Origin: Oryzias latipes
Taxonomy: Eukaryota > Chordata > Actinopteri > Beloniformes > Adrianichthyidae
NCBI RefSeq assembly: GCF_002234675.1
Contig: NC_019879.2
Span: 1,918,619-1,982,618, forward strand
Reading direction: 5' to 3'
Length of the DNA: 64,000 nt
Both the position numbers and the translations under genes were made by a program. The notes beneath the pieces were generated by a model, which had not been told where the DNA came from, searched no databases, and saw only the letters and a program-made list of their open reading frames with translations. The first letter of the stretch is position 1. The number at the start of each line of letters is the position of its first letter. Of this stretch, positions 19,480-31,900 are shown one piece after another.

Positions 19480-20580
19480 GTAAGGGTCCAGTGCTCTAAA
19501 GATATATTAATAATAATAATAATTAATCTTTTAACTTGTTACTTCCTAACGTGGATGGACTCAATCCTCTCTTGAATAAAATACCAAGGTGCTAAATAAA
19601 TCACCCCAACTTACCCTTTCATGTTGCATTAGTGTTTGCTATGAACCGTCACCTGCAGCGTGCTTGTAAATAAACTTGCATGAACATTTTGGGTCTACAG
19701 ACTCAGAGGTCTATGACCTTGATTTTGTGTGTGTGGGAGACCTATGTAGTATGATACAGAGGTATAGCAGAGGACCCCCTATCAGAAGACCATAGGTTTT
19801 GTTTCTGCCCCCCCCCCCCCCCCCCCCCCCGTTAAATACGCCTTTGCCACTACCCTGAACCCCAGGTTTGGCTCCAGTGCTCATGCCACTAATGCTTCCT
19901 CATTGTAACTGGCAGACCCACCTGTTACAGGTAATCTGTAGTGAGAGCTGGAAACCCTTTCAACGCCTGCTATTGCATGGGATTGACTGAAACAGTGACA
20001 CGGGTGAAAAAGTTAAAGTCATGTCAAAGTGCTAAAATATCTATAAATGACCACAAAAGCGTTTGTCACTGATTTATTGTGTTACATGAAAACACAATTG
20101 TCTAGTCAAGTGTATGCGGCATAAATCAGACACAGCAATCAAACACAAGTTCTAGACACACCGTAGTGTGAAACCATCTGATCATGCTAACTCATAGCAA
20201 ACTCTTTAAAGCTCATGTTAAGATGCAGAATGTGTCAGTCAGTGAGATTTGTTCCTTCAGGCTTTACTTCTCTTTTTTCAGTGTAAGGTTAATTAAGTGA
20301 TTTTTATTCTTTGACAAAAATATGCTATGCTTAATTGTAACTTAAGTTTTTTAATAATATATCAAATGATCTTAATATGTTCAGTTCAGTTATTTTCAAA
20401 ATGTAACAGATACGTGTCTGTTTTTAATGCTTTCCTCATTCGTTTACAGTTTTTTGCAATCTATTACCTTCCTTTTTTTCTTCCATCTGTTCACATTTCA
20501 TCCCAACATTAAGTTAAAGTTCTCACTCTTTAATATTTTACTATTTTAGCAGATCCACTTTCATTTCTTTCCCAGTTTCT
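19480..20580. other. Intergenic DNA downstream of mpp4
   Basis: Mostly AT-rich sequence. An uninterrupted C-run of about 22 bases lies near 19807-19830. On the minus strand an AATAAA at 20303-20308 lies about 280 bases after the mpp4 stop codon and could be its polyadenylation signal. No other feature was recognised. Confidence 0.35.
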
Positions 20581-20583
20581 TCA

Positions 20584-22959
20584 TCACTCTTCCTGTTGAA
20601 GGATCCAGCTAACAGGAATCCACTGCGGCTCGTTTTGAGCCTGATGGATGACGGAGCAGAGCTTCATGCAGGCGTCCTGGAGGCCGTCGTTCACCAGAAT
20701 ACTGTCAAAAAACTGTTTGTATTTAGCCTCAATCAGCCGAGAAACTTCCTCCAACTCCACAAAGTCTTCCTCCTGAAGGGGAAGAAGAGCGGGACGGTCA
20801 CTGTCCTGTCATAGTACCAACAGTCTGCTCTTTGATTTGTACATTTTTTTGGATGAAGTTTATTACATAAAATAAGAAATAATCACTATGAAGGAGAGTT
20901 TCTTCTATGATAAAATACCATAAATAACTAAACTAAAGGAATTAAGAAAACCAACAACATACAAGAAACTAAATTAAAAAAAATCAAAATAAATGAGAGA
21001 ATTTACAGAAAATCTCCTTCTAGATTTTATGTCTAGTAGAATTCATGAGTTCCGTCTGTTCTGTTGGTTCTAAGTGTTTTCAAATGCTGCACTCACAGTG
21101 AAAGCTCTGTTGACCGTGTCATTAACCATGATGGTGGCGTTTCTGCGGGTTTGTCTCAGTCTCTCTGGGCTCGGGGGTTTAATGAAGATCACAAACGGCT
21201 TCAGCTTCCTTGTTCGTAAAAGTGGAATACTCTGAAAACAAAAAACAAAAATGAACATCAAGCAAAAAAGGTGTAGCAGTAAAAGAGTCGACTGGTTCTG
21301 CAACTGAACATACATGAGACTCAGCATCAACTATGCACATCCTTCCATGTTTGAGGACTTCATCAATACTATCGAAGCTGGTTCCATAGAGGTGGCCTTT
21401 ATTCTCTCCATATTCCACAAACCTGAGTGTTGAATCATTTCAGACGTTAAGATGATACCATTGGAAAAATGAACAGAAAGAATTCCTTCTTAATTGAAAT
21501 GAACAGGACCTGTTATTGCAGACCATATACTCAAACAGCTCCTTGGTAACAAAGTGGTACTCTCTGCCCATCTGCTCCCCTTCTCTCATTGGCCGAGTCG
21601 TATCTAAAGCGTTCAGCAGAAGAATACACGAGAATGGAAGAAAAGAGAAGAGAAGAGAAGGCACGGACGATTGGGTTAAACTAAGGCAGAGGATTGCAGA
21701 ACAGCAGCGAAGGCATAAGGTGTCATCATGAAAAGATGGAGGATACAAAGAGACCAATATACAAATGATTTAGAAAAAAAAGACCCCCCCCCCTCCCAAA
21801 ACTAACTGACAGAGCCAATTTTCTCACGGCGACTGACTTCTGAATGTTTGCCACACACAGATGATCAAAACGCAGACACATGTTTATTATTATATCATGT
21901 TTATTATTATATCCAGAAAATACCAGTTTAACCACGATTTTGTCTTTTTATTTTGCTTTATTTATGCATCACACCTTAAAAGTCGGATGCAGCCGAAGTT
22001 AGCGTCCGGTTGTCAGCATCCACTTTGACGTTAAAGGAAAGATCTTCCCTTGAATGTCAAAGTCTAAAGCAGTTGAAAACATTTCACAGAGAATGAAGAT
22101 TCAATCAAATGAAGTTGTTTCTGGTTTATGTAAACTTGTAAAAGAAACATTTATGAATTTGACATCGCCCACAATTAACCGGTCTGTGGCCTGAAAAAGG
22201 TTGGAGACCTCTGTCCTACAGAGTCCATGAGGGTCAGATCATCCTTCTCTCTTTTTACACAATTATTTCTCATCTTCAGTACTTTGGTTTTCCGTATTGA
22301 AGTTTCAGTTTTTATTTTAAGACGTTTCTACGTCATGCCTTTGGTCTCCTAAACTCTGGTCCTAAAAAACACTTCATGACAGAAGCAGAAACATCATTGT
22401 TTCAGTAATGATCAGTTCTCTAGAAGAGTCTCCATCATGATGGTTTGAAGATTTCTGTTGTTTCTTGGGTTAATCAGACACGTTTACATGTTTAAAGAGA
22501 AATAATTTCCTCATTGTTCTCTTCATTTCTGGAAGGATTCTCATTTCATCCTTAAAGGCTATTTTGACTTCTGTGCAGCAAATGTAGAAGTTTTGGTTTA
22601 AAGTTTATACGATTCTATGTGTGATGTTTACCGATACAAATATCATTTTTCTACTGACAACAGTTGACTATGGATTTTGATGTGATTCCCTGTTTTATGA
22701 AGATTTATTTTGGATTGTTATCACAAAATCTTTCAAAAGCACAGCTGTACTAGATCACATTGAAGAAAAGCACATGGATTCCTCAGAAAATAAACAAAAT
22801 CATTCATAACTTTTACTAAACATCTTTTAGGAGTCATAAAAACAAACTTGTGAGTAAAGATCAGTGGTTTGCACATACGTGGTACAGGTCCCTGGAAGGT
22901 GGAGGGGTTCAGCTTGATGAGTCTCTTTCTCAGCTTGTTCACTCCCACCCCTGAAGCAC
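20584..22959 (-). CDS. mpp4: mpp4 exons 16-20: guanylate kinase-like domain
   Basis: The domain begins in exon 15 (HRLIMLVG) and continues [71 protein letters not shown] and QACMKLCS-like [14 protein letters not shown] to the end [14 protein letters not shown]. The ATP loop reads GASGVGV, so it lacks the lysine of true guanylate kinases, and the domain is expected to bind proteins rather than catalyse. The GMP-binding Arg-x-x-x-x-Arg and Glu-Tyr-His region is kept. The stop TGA is at 20586-20584. Confidence 0.92.
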
Positions 22960-25900
22960 CTGTGTGTGGACGAAACACGGTCACAGACAAACACAGGAAC
23001 TGGTCTGCAGCTTCAATAGATAAATGCAAAAAACAAAAACAAATCCGTCGGACTCTTCTGCTTTGATTTGATGCCAGCCGTAAGAACAGACAGCAACCAC
23101 AAAAAAATCCCCCCAAAAAAATCCTCTCAGCCCTGAACTGATGGAGTCACAGCTCAGTCAGAGGATTGGATTCAGAGGGAAAATCTGATCCAACTTCAAA
23201 TTCAACTTCAATTGATTCAATATTGATTTCTTTAATATTTTTCCTTCAAAAATGAATTCTGCTTTGGAACAAAAAGTAAAAACAAGAAATTAATTCTCAC
23301 AAACACAACTGTCTTACCCACTAGCATGATGAGGCGGTGGTTTTCCTGCGGGGGGCGCTGGTACAGTACAACCTCCTCATAGGGCGTGGCCAAGGCGCTG
23401 CTGTTGGGGGAGCAGGAGGAGCAGGACTGCCTCCTTCTCTTGTAGGATGTTCTTTTCCAGACATGGAAACTCCGACGGAAACCAGCTGATGGGACAGTCC
23501 TGTTCATGTGTTTGTTCGTGGGATCATACGTGATTTCTGCGGGTCAAACATGGATCCTCCTCACCCAAATAGATGCCCTCCGTAAAGTCAGAGTCGGCCT
23601 CATCTGAAGCAAAGCAGAGACACAAAAGCTCAGCTAAGAAGCTAAGAAGCAGTTCTGCCAAATGCAGGAAGAACGACAAGGTCACACAGGAAATAAGTCA
23701 TTTATTGATTCCAAAAATTAAAAAATTAGATAAAATTAAAACTAAGTTTTATTTTTAATTTCTAAACCTTACATACCTTTAGTTTAAAACCAAAATACAC
23801 AAAAAGAAAGAAAATAAATTGAAATTATTAAAATGTATTTAAATCAAACATGACTTTTTAACATTTTGTTAGTTTTCATTTTAGACTAAGAAATTGTAAA
23901 ATTTTACATATTTGTTTTATGAAGCTACATAATAATTTGGGATACAGAAGATATAGGCAACAAAAAATGGATCGAACACAGAGAGTTACAGCAGCATCAT
24001 TTGAAAACCATAATTACAAACAAGATCCTGTTGGTCAAAAAATATAGAATCAATCTGGAGGCAAAGAATCTGTTTTTCTTCCTGTTGACTGTTTTTACTG
24101 CCTTGCAGGTTTGAATGTCTGAAGCAAACGTGATTTTTGTTGATTCATTAAAAAATTCAATTTCTCTATTCAAAGTGATTTTCATTGATAGTTTTAAACA
24201 CCAAATGAACAATAAATATCCACATTGCATCTATTTCAGTAGTGCAATTGGACACAAACGTGTTGAATCTTTTAGTTATCCATTTGTGGACCATGTATCA
24301 AGAGGAGCATCGAATCACGTGAGAGGAGAAGATGTGCACTCATAATAATGTTCACAATAATTTCATTTCTGTATTAAAAAGCTGTGCTATAAATCTGAAC
24401 AGACTTACCTACCAATTTTAATGTATTGATCGTTGTCCACTTCTGTGGAGAAAGACAAAATGATGCTGTTAGCCTCTGGCACACAGTCTATGGGTTTTAG
24501 CCCCGTAACACACAGAGCCTCACCTGCTGTCGTGCTTTTGTCGTCGCCGGATGTCGGCTCATTTTCTAGAGGAGGAGGAAAAAAGCCAGATAAATCAGAG
24601 AGTTCAGTCTGCAAATGTCACAAGTTTAACCGCATCTGAGCCAAATGCTCAGAAAATGCAGACCCTGTAAAAACAGGTCTTCATCATTTTGAAAGGAAAA
24701 ACAGTCTTAGCAAGAATTCTGATTGAAAAAAAAATTCTAGTAAGTCAGACATGTTTTTCTTACTTCCCAGCCTTGTCCCACCGGGTAACTCGGGGCCCCC
24801 CCAGGGAGGCATGCCCCACAGTTTGAAAACCACTGATATACTGTGTATATTTTTTCACAAGAGTCTCTTTACGTTCCTAAAATTCAGATTTTGCAGAGTA
24901 CAAAGGTTCTCTTAGAGCTTGGTGGGCCTTAAATATTCATAAAGCATTTTTCCCCCAGTTTGATAGAAATGATTTGCAAACGAAGGAAGACCTGGACTGT
25001 GTTAAATGTCTGTTAGATGAGCTGCAGATCTGCAGCAGTGGTTCCACTCACCGTTGGCAGCCAGCGTCACTGAGGACGGCATGCAGGGAGGAAGCAGCCG
25101 TTAAAGAGGCTTCTGACTCGCAGGCGCCTTCATTCTCACATTCAACACACATTTCTCAGAGCTAATACTTGAAAATGTCAGATCTGTTCTTCAAACTGCC
25201 TCTCTGAGCTGTTTGAACCCATCAGCACCAACACACCTGTTCCAGAGCATGATACCATGTCTGTTCTATCTTAACGCTTGCACAACGCTCACCTGTACAC
25301 TGTTGGATCTGTGTGTTTGCACAAAACAACGGAACAAATTGAAAAGTAGTTCTCAGTCATGGCACCAACACTGAGGATAAGGTTGCTTCCACAGATTTGA
25401 GCTTCTGATCTTATTTAGATCATTTTAAATCCCAGATCTGCTTCATCTCCTCACGCAGGAGCTCTTCCTCCTGACCACTCTAGCTAAACCTGTTAACATT
25501 TGAGTTTATTGTTAACTGTATTTGTGTTTTTAACTTTTATTGTTGTTCTTAAGCTGAGATGGGATTTTTCTTAGTTTTATTAATGTATTTATTTATGTTT
25601 TTACAGTTCTGGTTCTGTGCAGGACTTTGAGCAACTGTGAATGAGTTTTGGAACCAAATGCATTGATCTAATATATTTACTGAATGACTAATTGATTGGT
25701 GGGCTGATTGATTGATCTATTGTTTAATTGTAGTATCAGCTTTGGTTAATGTTCATCTGGAGCAATAAAAACCTGTATTTGAGCCTTGGCCAAACGAGTG
25801 GATGTGACACTGGGTGGGAGTGGGCGGGGCTTCCTTTGTAAAAAATGGTTGCAAAAACCTGGCATACAACTCTCTGCTAAACGACCTGTGCAAATAAGTT

Positions 25901-28900
25901 ATAAGCTGATTGGTTGGACGGGCTGAAAGGTGAACAAGAACCTGTGAGGTGGCCACGATCAATCATTGATCATTCATGATCATTGATCATGAATGATCAT
26001 TGATCATTCATGATCAATGATCATTCAATGTTTCTCTCCAAAAAAGATGAAGACCAGAAAGATGAGGGCAACTACTGCTGCTTTATCCTGCTAATGACTC
26101 ATCTACACAGTCATGAATGATCAGAGGTGGGTGGAGAATCCAAAAATAGTGTTCAATTATCCAGAAAATGACTTGAGAAAAAGGAAAAAAGTAACTGGTG
26201 AGAAAAGTACTGAGGTACTGAAAAACTGTTTGGATTCATATGACCTAAAGAAAAGCTAAAGCTAAAGAAAATTTAACTAAACTGAACAAAAAGTAAATGG
26301 CGTATACTTATACTTATATAGCGCCTTTCTTCCTACAAGGACAAAGCGCTTTACAGTCACACACATTCACACACACATTCACACGCTGTTGGCGGCTCCG
26401 CTGCCAAACACAGGCGCCCGCCTCCCACCAGAGGCAAGGTGGGGTTCAGTGTCTTGCCCAAGGACACTTCGACTGGGCGTACAAGGCGGGAATCGAACCA
26501 ATGGTTATGGCTTACGATCATGGGTCGACCGCCCTACCACTGCACCACGACCGCCCCAAAAAGTGTTGCTTACAGTGTTGGATTATTAACACACATGAAC
26601 TTATAACTGAAAAGTCTCAATAAAGCTGATTTTTTTTCATCTAAACCATATTTATGTTTATATATTTCAATGCAGTTTTATACAAATACTGACGTTATAA
26701 GGATTTAGTTAAGTATTTCTAAAATAAATGGTACAATCGTTGCAAACAAAAAAAGAGGAAACAGAAACACGACAGATACAGCCAAATGGAACTGAGTTAG
26801 GCTGAATCTGAATTCTCGCTCTAACCCTAAAGCTCCTCCCTACTACCCCCCCCCCCCCCCCGCCATTTGTGGGGGCATTTGAAGGGCTAATGGTGTCCAA
26901 ACTTGTTTTTTAAGGGGAAAACGGTGATCCGTGTTGTGCCGAGCCGCGGAAGACTACCGTATTTCTCCATGTGGGTGTCCTCTGAAGTACAGACGTTTAC
27001 ATTCGACTGTAAGTCATGACATTTTATTTTAGCATAACCAATAAAAGTTATAAAACTGATGTTCTGTATTTTCAGAGCGCTAGCAGCTACATGCTACTAT
27101 GGATGACCGGCGACTATTGACGTCATCGAGTGGGAGTGACGCCCGAATTAGAGGTCGCTCTTTTTCATATCTTTCCCTTTGGAGGGCTAAATGTGTGTGT
27201 GGGGGGGGGGGGGGGGGGGATCGTAGTAATAGGGGAAGGATTCAGGTTTGGCCTGGAAGTTTTGAATCTTCATCATAAATGAAAAACTAGAGGAGTCCTT
27301 ACGGGGTCTCATGCAGGTATGAGTGTGTAGCGGTTGACACCACCAGTGCTCTCTCTGTTTACTGCAGACAAACAGAAACACAAAGTTATAGCCATGTAAG
27401 AATGTAAACACATCAAATAACTACAGTTCTCTAATTAAAGGTTTCCTTTGTGTTCTGTTTTAACAGAACTGAAAATAAAAAAAACTAAGTTTTTATATCA
27501 TAATGTTCTTTCCAATTCCAAAATGACAGTGGAGGGGTCAAAAAGCCTCTCACACTTCTCCAGTTCAGTATTGCCGGATGCATTAGATCAAAGTGTTTTC
27601 ATTTTAAATGTATAAATGCTTCAGATTTGTTACAAAAAATCTGATTGAAAAAAGGCCTCTGACTCTCAGTTTTTGGAACTCCTGCACCCCCTGGTGGCTG
27701 TTAGTGTGCTCTGCAGGACAGTTTTATTTCTGAGGGTAAAACTTTCTGTTGCCATCGGTTATGAATGACGAAGGAGCTCGACTCCTCAAAGGCTTGAAGA
27801 CAAGCGCGTCTTTATGTTTTCGCCACCTTTTCAGCGTGCTCGCAGAGGGAATCAGACGAGCAAAGGAGGCTCCACAGGGCAGCTTCCTGGCCTGCCACCA
27901 CTGCGCGTCGGTCTGGTCCACCACCTCCAGCAGGTCTCCTCTGCTGAAGGACATGCCTGCATCTGGACATGGGATGGAGGAGTCCCTCCGGGGACAGTAG
28001 TCCACCATGGCCCTCATGTACACCTACAGGAAAAGGAGTTTTGGGAGAAGTAGAAAAAAATACACAGCTTCCATGTGAAATGGAATAAGAAAACATTGTT
28101 TAAGTTTTTTTTTGATGATGGTAAGAGAGGAAGAACTGACTCTATCTATAGGATAAAACTAAAATCATCCTGGCACCAGATCAGTGTTTTTTTATGTATT
28201 TATATAATATATTGTTCTGACCTGTTTGTCTCTAATAAAGCAAGACTTTGCTAACTTTTAACACAGTAAACTAAGCTTTGGTTCAAATTCCTTATATTTG
28301 AGCAATAGTAGTCATAATGGGATCTAAGGAGGCATTTGTAAGCATTCATCCCCCCATTTTCTGAATCCGCTTTGGCGTCACAGGGTTGCTGGAGCCTAAC
28401 CCAGCTTTCGTTGGGCAAAAGTGGGTAGACCCTGTAAAGGACTGGGCGGGTCGCCAGTCCATACCAGAGTCACACTATTTAACTGGATTGGATCGATGTT
28501 CACTGAGCTTCTGTGGGCAAAAATAATAATTTCCAAGCTTAGAAAACAGAACTCATGTTAAGGTAAAATGTGTGGAATGGTTGAGAAGATAACTGAGTCT
28601 GTAAAGACTTTTGCATCCTGGCATGAAGTTGACTTGTGTTTTTCTAGAAATACACTGAAGACTTCCTGGGAATGAAGGATCATCAGATTAAAAGCTCTTG
28701 TGAGGACAAGTTCCTGCTCAAAATGGTGCAGTGCCATTAAAAAGAATCTTTTTATGTTTTATTTCTCTTGTGAATAAAATGTTAAATCGTAAAAGTGCTG
28801 CAGGTTTTTGCCCATTTCAAACCTATTTAACAAAAACTTTATATCTATATGTATAAATATGCAGTATATAAACTTCAAAATTCACACAATGCATTTCCTT

Positions 28901-31900
28901 AAATTACCATTGACTGCTGGTTTCTGACAGGAACTATCCAGCTGACTTAACATGAAATGTCACGGCCAAAAAGATTCTTTGGAACTCACAGACATGTTAC
29001 AGTGAGAAGCAGCCTGATGGTCACTTATGCTTATTTGTCCATCTCCATCTTTTACTTTTCTTTGTTTCGTCGATTAAAGTTTTATGACATAAACATATTT
29101 TGTCATTGTTTATTTTAATGTTCAGCTCAAAGGATAAGAAGGAACAGAAGTCCAACATCTTTCTTCAGTAAATGGCCCAGAACATCATAACTTAATGTGA
29201 GAAAGAAGCACACATCTCTGATTGCTCGCAGGAATCACCAGGTTCGTTTTCTGTCAAAGTTCTTCATGCAGTTGTCTGTGAGCTAAATGAAGAGATGGGA
29301 GCATTTCTTACCGGTTTCTGGTTGCTGCTGGCCTGAGTGGAATTAGGGATGACTTTAAACAGGATTGTGCCTGTAGAATTAGTCTGAAATGGCAAAAGAG
29401 AGTTCCAGAAAGTAATGTACTTCTTCTTGGAAAAGAACACACCATCAGGGAGAAGGAATGAAAAAGAAAAACCCTGTAAACAACAGGAACTTCACTGCAC
29501 AGAACAATGAAGCCAAAACCTGATCTTAACTAAGCTGATGGGTAGAAAAGCAAATAGTCATCATAGAACTAAAAGGGGAATATGTCATAAAAATACACAA
29601 CTGTGAGTCAAAAAATGCTTTAAAACAATAAATACATGCAAGTTAGAAGTAAAAACAGCTAATTTTTTTAATGGTTTAGTTTTTTTTCCTTCCTTTTTTA
29701 AGAAAAACATTCTTAACTAAGGTGTGACCCAAAATGAGAAAGTTACCTCTGAACTTCTGAGGCTTTTGGAAATAGTAGAACCCTATTAAATGTGTCTGTG
29801 TTTTTCTTCAATTTAATGGGAAGTATCTCCCTTTTATTCTGCATTTATACTATAGTACAATGACAAAAAATAATACAAGCTTGGAAGTATAAGTTATACC
29901 TTTTAAAAGAAAAACAATGTAAAGAAGCAAACGTTTTGGTTGAGAAATGGTTTTCTTAACTTAAATCAACTTCACTTTAGCGTTCCCCTTTATTTGTGAT
30001 TTTCTTTATATAAACTGCATATGCCTGATACTTTCTGAACATGGAACAAACCATTCAGGCGCTAGCTGTTCTGTTATTTGAAACTAAATAATCAGAAGAT
30101 ATTCAGGGAGATTATATTACACATAAAAGTTCTGATGACAGAAGTCAGAACTCTGTCTCCCCTTTGGTCCCCGTTAGGAGCCGTTCCCAGAGTTCTAACC
30201 ACACTACAGCTCCCAGCAACCCCAGCACACACTTCCTGGATGCCGCCCACCTGACTCATTCATTCAATCAACCACAGCATACTTAAGCCCTGCACTGAGT
30301 CAAGATCAGTGCGAAGTAGTGTTTGTGCCACTCAAATACAGAGCGTTTGATCTGGACCTGATCTCCTGTCTCCTGACCCGGTTTCTGACTCTGTTTGTCT
30401 GCTGCCTGCCCCGACTCTCCCCTGGATCCTGACTACTCCTGTCTTTCCTCTGATGATCTCATGCCCGTTATTGACCCCCGCCTGCTTGACCCTGATTTAG
30501 CTTTGTGGACTTTCAGCTGAGCTAATGAACCTGCTGTATTTGGATCAAGCCGTCTGTCTGTTCTGGTGACATCAGAGCAGATAAAGTTTAAGTACATACT
30601 AGTATTCGGATGACTTTTGCTGGGTCCAGACCCACCACAGGGTTCCCATTCACCTCTACAATCAGGTCACCAGGGTGCAGAAGTCCTGACGAAAGCAAAG
30701 GTCAAGTCACAAAAACCACAAAGCATCTTAATGCACATGACCACCTGGGGGTTTTTCTCACCACTGCGGTCGGCCAGTCCGCCATGAATGACCCGGGCGA
30801 TGTAGATCTCTCCCGTCTCCTCGTCTCTCCTTATTGTTGCTCCCTGAAAACCATCTGTGTGAGTGGCTGCTCTTAACAAGGACTTGTAGAAGTAAATTTG
30901 AGGGAAAAGGACAGATGGAAAATGCAGCAGTTTCCATTCACAGCTGAACGTCCAGACAAACAACACATTAACCAAGCTAATGCTAACAGACAAACTAGGA
31001 ATAATTATTCCAGATGAAATCATCGATACCGTGTCACTGAAATGCAATAAAGTTCACCTCGGCCGGCCTCAAGTGTTGCTTCACTATAGATACATTCTTC
31101 TGGTAAAAGTTTGGCTGATTATTGCTTTCATATTTGACTGATTTGCTTTTTTTTTCTTGCATAATGTTGCAACTCTAAAAAGAAAAGAAAGATGTTTTTC
31201 CTTTTTTGCTACTCAATTTAGGGATCGTCACAGCAAATCATTTGTCTCGATCTATTCCTACCCTCTTCATCCTCCCTCTCACCAAACACCCTCATGTCTT
31301 CCTCTTTATCCATGAACTTCCTCTTTCATGGTCCAACCCTAGCATCCTTTTTTCCAACATCATCACTGTTCCTCCTCTCAACGAGTCCAAATCCTCTCCA
31401 TCTGCTTCCCTGCATTTATCTCCAGAACATCTACCATGATCTGTTCCTCTGATGGATTCATTCCTGTTCGTATCCATCCTGGTTACTCCCAAAAAGAACT
31501 TCAACATCTTCATATCTGCCTCCTGTGTCTGCATCAGAGGCTCTAAACCAACAATCTGGCATCAGTCTCATCAGTCTTCTACACCTTTCCTTTTTCCCTT
31601 TTTAGACACACATCACTCCTGAAACCCTCCTCCTCCACCTGTTCCAACCTGATGCACACACCTCTCCACCTCTTTCCCAAAGTCTGTAAGTCTGTTAACC
31701 CTTTCATCCATCCATCCATCGTCTGAACCTGCTGAGATCTAACCCAGCAGTTGGACTCCCTGGGCAGGTCAGCAGTCTGTTGCAGACCCACAATCACGCA
31801 TGGAAACACACATGCACACCTAGGGACAATTTAGAATCAGTAGTGAACCAATGAAGCATGTTTTTGATCTGTGACAGGAAGGTGGAGTGCCTGGAGAAAA

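Noticed and set aside
23530-23560. A 28-base mpp4 intron at 23564-23537
   Set aside because: Too short for a vertebrate intron. Using the acceptor at 23486 gives a 79-base intron and restores the AGFRRS segment known from MPP4.
24409-24442. A longer mpp4 exon 13 using the GTAAGT donor
   Set aside because: It would shift phase and put a stop at the start of exon 14. The GTAGGT donor keeps the frame and the IKIDE segment.
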